5,932 bases of DNA from an uncultured Aliiroseovarius sp. Lineage in GTDB: Bacteria > Pseudomonadota > Alphaproteobacteria > Rhodobacterales > Rhodobacteraceae. The position numbers were made by a program, and so were the translations under genes. Shown here in pieces: positions 5,309-5,932 of the stretch; position 1 is the stretch's first letter, and each line of letters begins with the position of its first letter. The stretch spans positions 1-5,932 of the forward strand of contig CALJDH010000337.1 of the NCBI GenBank assembly GCA_938023895.1, written 5' to 3'. The notes below the pieces were generated by a model, which ran no database searches, had not been told where the DNA came from, and saw only the letters and a program-made list of their open reading frames with translations.

Positions 5309-5314
5309 AGAGGG
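5309..5314 (+). promoter_or_regulatory. Ribosome binding site supporting the GTG start of dgcA
   Basis: AGAGGG, seven bases before GTG at 5322. The same frame meets a TGA stop at 5298-5300 with no other start between, so GTG 5322 is the only start consistent with the conserved N-terminus. The ATG at 5297 is out of frame. Confidence 0.75.
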
Positions 5315-5321
5315 CAGGCGC

Positions 5322-5932
5322 GTGGAAATCTCAGTCACTCCGGACGTGTTCAAACTGGCGCAGGTGTTCACCATCTCGCGTGGATCGCGGACCGAAGCGA
5401 AGGTTCTGACCGTTCGGGTTCAGAATGGCGATCATGTGGGCTGGGGCGAATGCGTGCCCTATGCGCGCTATGACGAGACGCTGGAAAGCGTGACGGACGA
5501 GATCATGGGTCTGCCCAACGACATCACCCGCGCCGCGTTGTATGATCTGCTGCCTGCCGGTGCGGCGCGCAACGCCGTCGACTGTGCGTTGTGGGATCTG
5601 GAAGCGAAGCGTGCGGGTAAACGCGCGTGGGAATTGGCTGGACTGACCGCGCCGGGCCCCGAGATCACCGCCTACACCCTATCGCTGGCCGAACCTGCCG
5701 AGATGCAGGCGCAAGCTGCGAAGAACGCGCATCGTCCTTTGCTGAAGATCAAACTGGGCACGCCGGACGATATGCCTCGGCTCGAGGCCGTACGCGCTGG
5801 CGCTCCCACCTCGCGCATCATCGTCGATGCCAACGAAGGCTGGTCGGCCGAGGTCTATGCCGATCTGGCCCCGCATCTGGTGCGCTTGGGCGTTGATCTG
5901 GTCGAACAGCCTCTGCCAGCTGGCGAGGATGA
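5322..5932 (+). CDS. dgcA: N-acetyl-D-glutamate racemase DgcA (enolase superfamily, dipeptide-epimerase-like), 3' end missing
   Basis: Enolase-superfamily enzyme of the muconate-lactonising/dipeptide epimerase branch. In this context it is most likely DgcA, which interconverts N-acetyl-D- and N-acetyl-L-glutamate so the L form can be deacetylated to L-glutamate. The window holds 203 codons of an expected roughly 320. The capping domain (about 1-112) contains FTISRGSRTEAKVL (16-29), GWGECVPYARYDET (40-53) and AARNAVDCALWDLEAK (81-96). The barrel begins near 115. LLKIKLG gives the catalytic K-x-K (K142, K144), and the first two metal ligands are D169 (IIVDANEGW) and E195 (DLVEQPL). The third metal ligand and the second catalytic Lys lie beyond the edge. 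It starts with GTG at 5322 behind AGAGGG, 82 bases after dgcN on the same strand, consistent with a two-gene operon. An L-Ala-D/L-Glu epimerase of peptidoglycan recycling is the alternative on sequence alone; the dgcN partner favours DgcA. Confidence 0.85.
   Translation, partial: MEISVTPDVFKLAQVFTISRGSRTEAKVLTVRVQNGDHVGWGECVPYARYDETLESVTDEIMGLPNDITRAALYDLLPAGAARNAVDCALWDLEAKRAGKRAWELAGLTAPGPEITAYTLSLAEPAEMQAQAAKNAHRPLLKIKLGTPDDMPRLEAVRAGAPTSRIIVDANEGWSAEVYADLAPHLVRLGVDLVEQPLPAGED

Noticed and set aside
4739..5374. Minus-strand reading frame of 211 codons opposite dgcN
   Set aside because: No recognisable domain and unnatural composition. It runs through the palindromic spacer and both flanking real genes, which are clearly coding on the plus strand.

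Overview
The window looks like ordinary chromosome from a marine Rhodobacteraceae (Roseobacter-group) alphaproteobacterium. Three things point there. The base composition and codon use are uniformly GC-rich. The L-malyl-CoA/beta-methylmalyl-CoA lyase is very close to the Rhodobacter type as I remember it. A short GC-rich palindrome (GGGGGC-TCT-GCCCCC followed by CCCCCGGGATATTT) resembles one I recall from intergenic regions of this family. I see no mobile element, CRISPR array, tRNA or rRNA.

Layout from left to right. (1) A plus-strand pair: the 3' part of a plsC-type acyltransferase, cut by the left edge, with a 1-base stop/start overlap to a PPOX-type FMN-dependent flavoprotein. (2) A minus-strand pair meeting it tail to tail: accA (acetyl-CoA carboxylase, carboxyltransferase alpha), then, 87 bases downstream, a 111-residue AhpD-like carboxymuconolactone-decarboxylase-family protein with a GTG start. 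(3) Divergent from accA, an unannotated-looking 40-codon plus-strand gene for a single-span membrane peptide with a strong ribosome binding site. (4) A rho-independent terminator serving the minus-strand mcl1 gene. (5) A 272-base divergent regulatory region containing several inverted repeats. (6) A plus-strand pair: a DUF1611 P-loop protein that I identify as DgcN, then, after the palindromic element, the first 203 codons of an enolase-superfamily racemase that I identify as DgcA. DgcA runs off the right edge.

The most interesting content is the dgcN-dgcA pair. In the D-glutamate catabolic route described for marine proteobacteria, DgcN N-acetylates D-glutamate using acetyl-CoA and DgcA racemises N-acetyl-D-glutamate to the L form. 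The pair was long annotated as 'DUF1611' plus 'dipeptide epimerase'. Here it is divergent from mcl1, whose product cleaves malyl-CoA and beta-methylmalyl-CoA to release acetyl-CoA or propionyl-CoA plus glyoxylate. AccA consumes acetyl-CoA and PlsC uses acyl-ACP/CoA, so much of the window concerns acyl-CoA and lipid metabolism. Only the two same-strand pairs at each end and accA-CMD are plausible transcription units.
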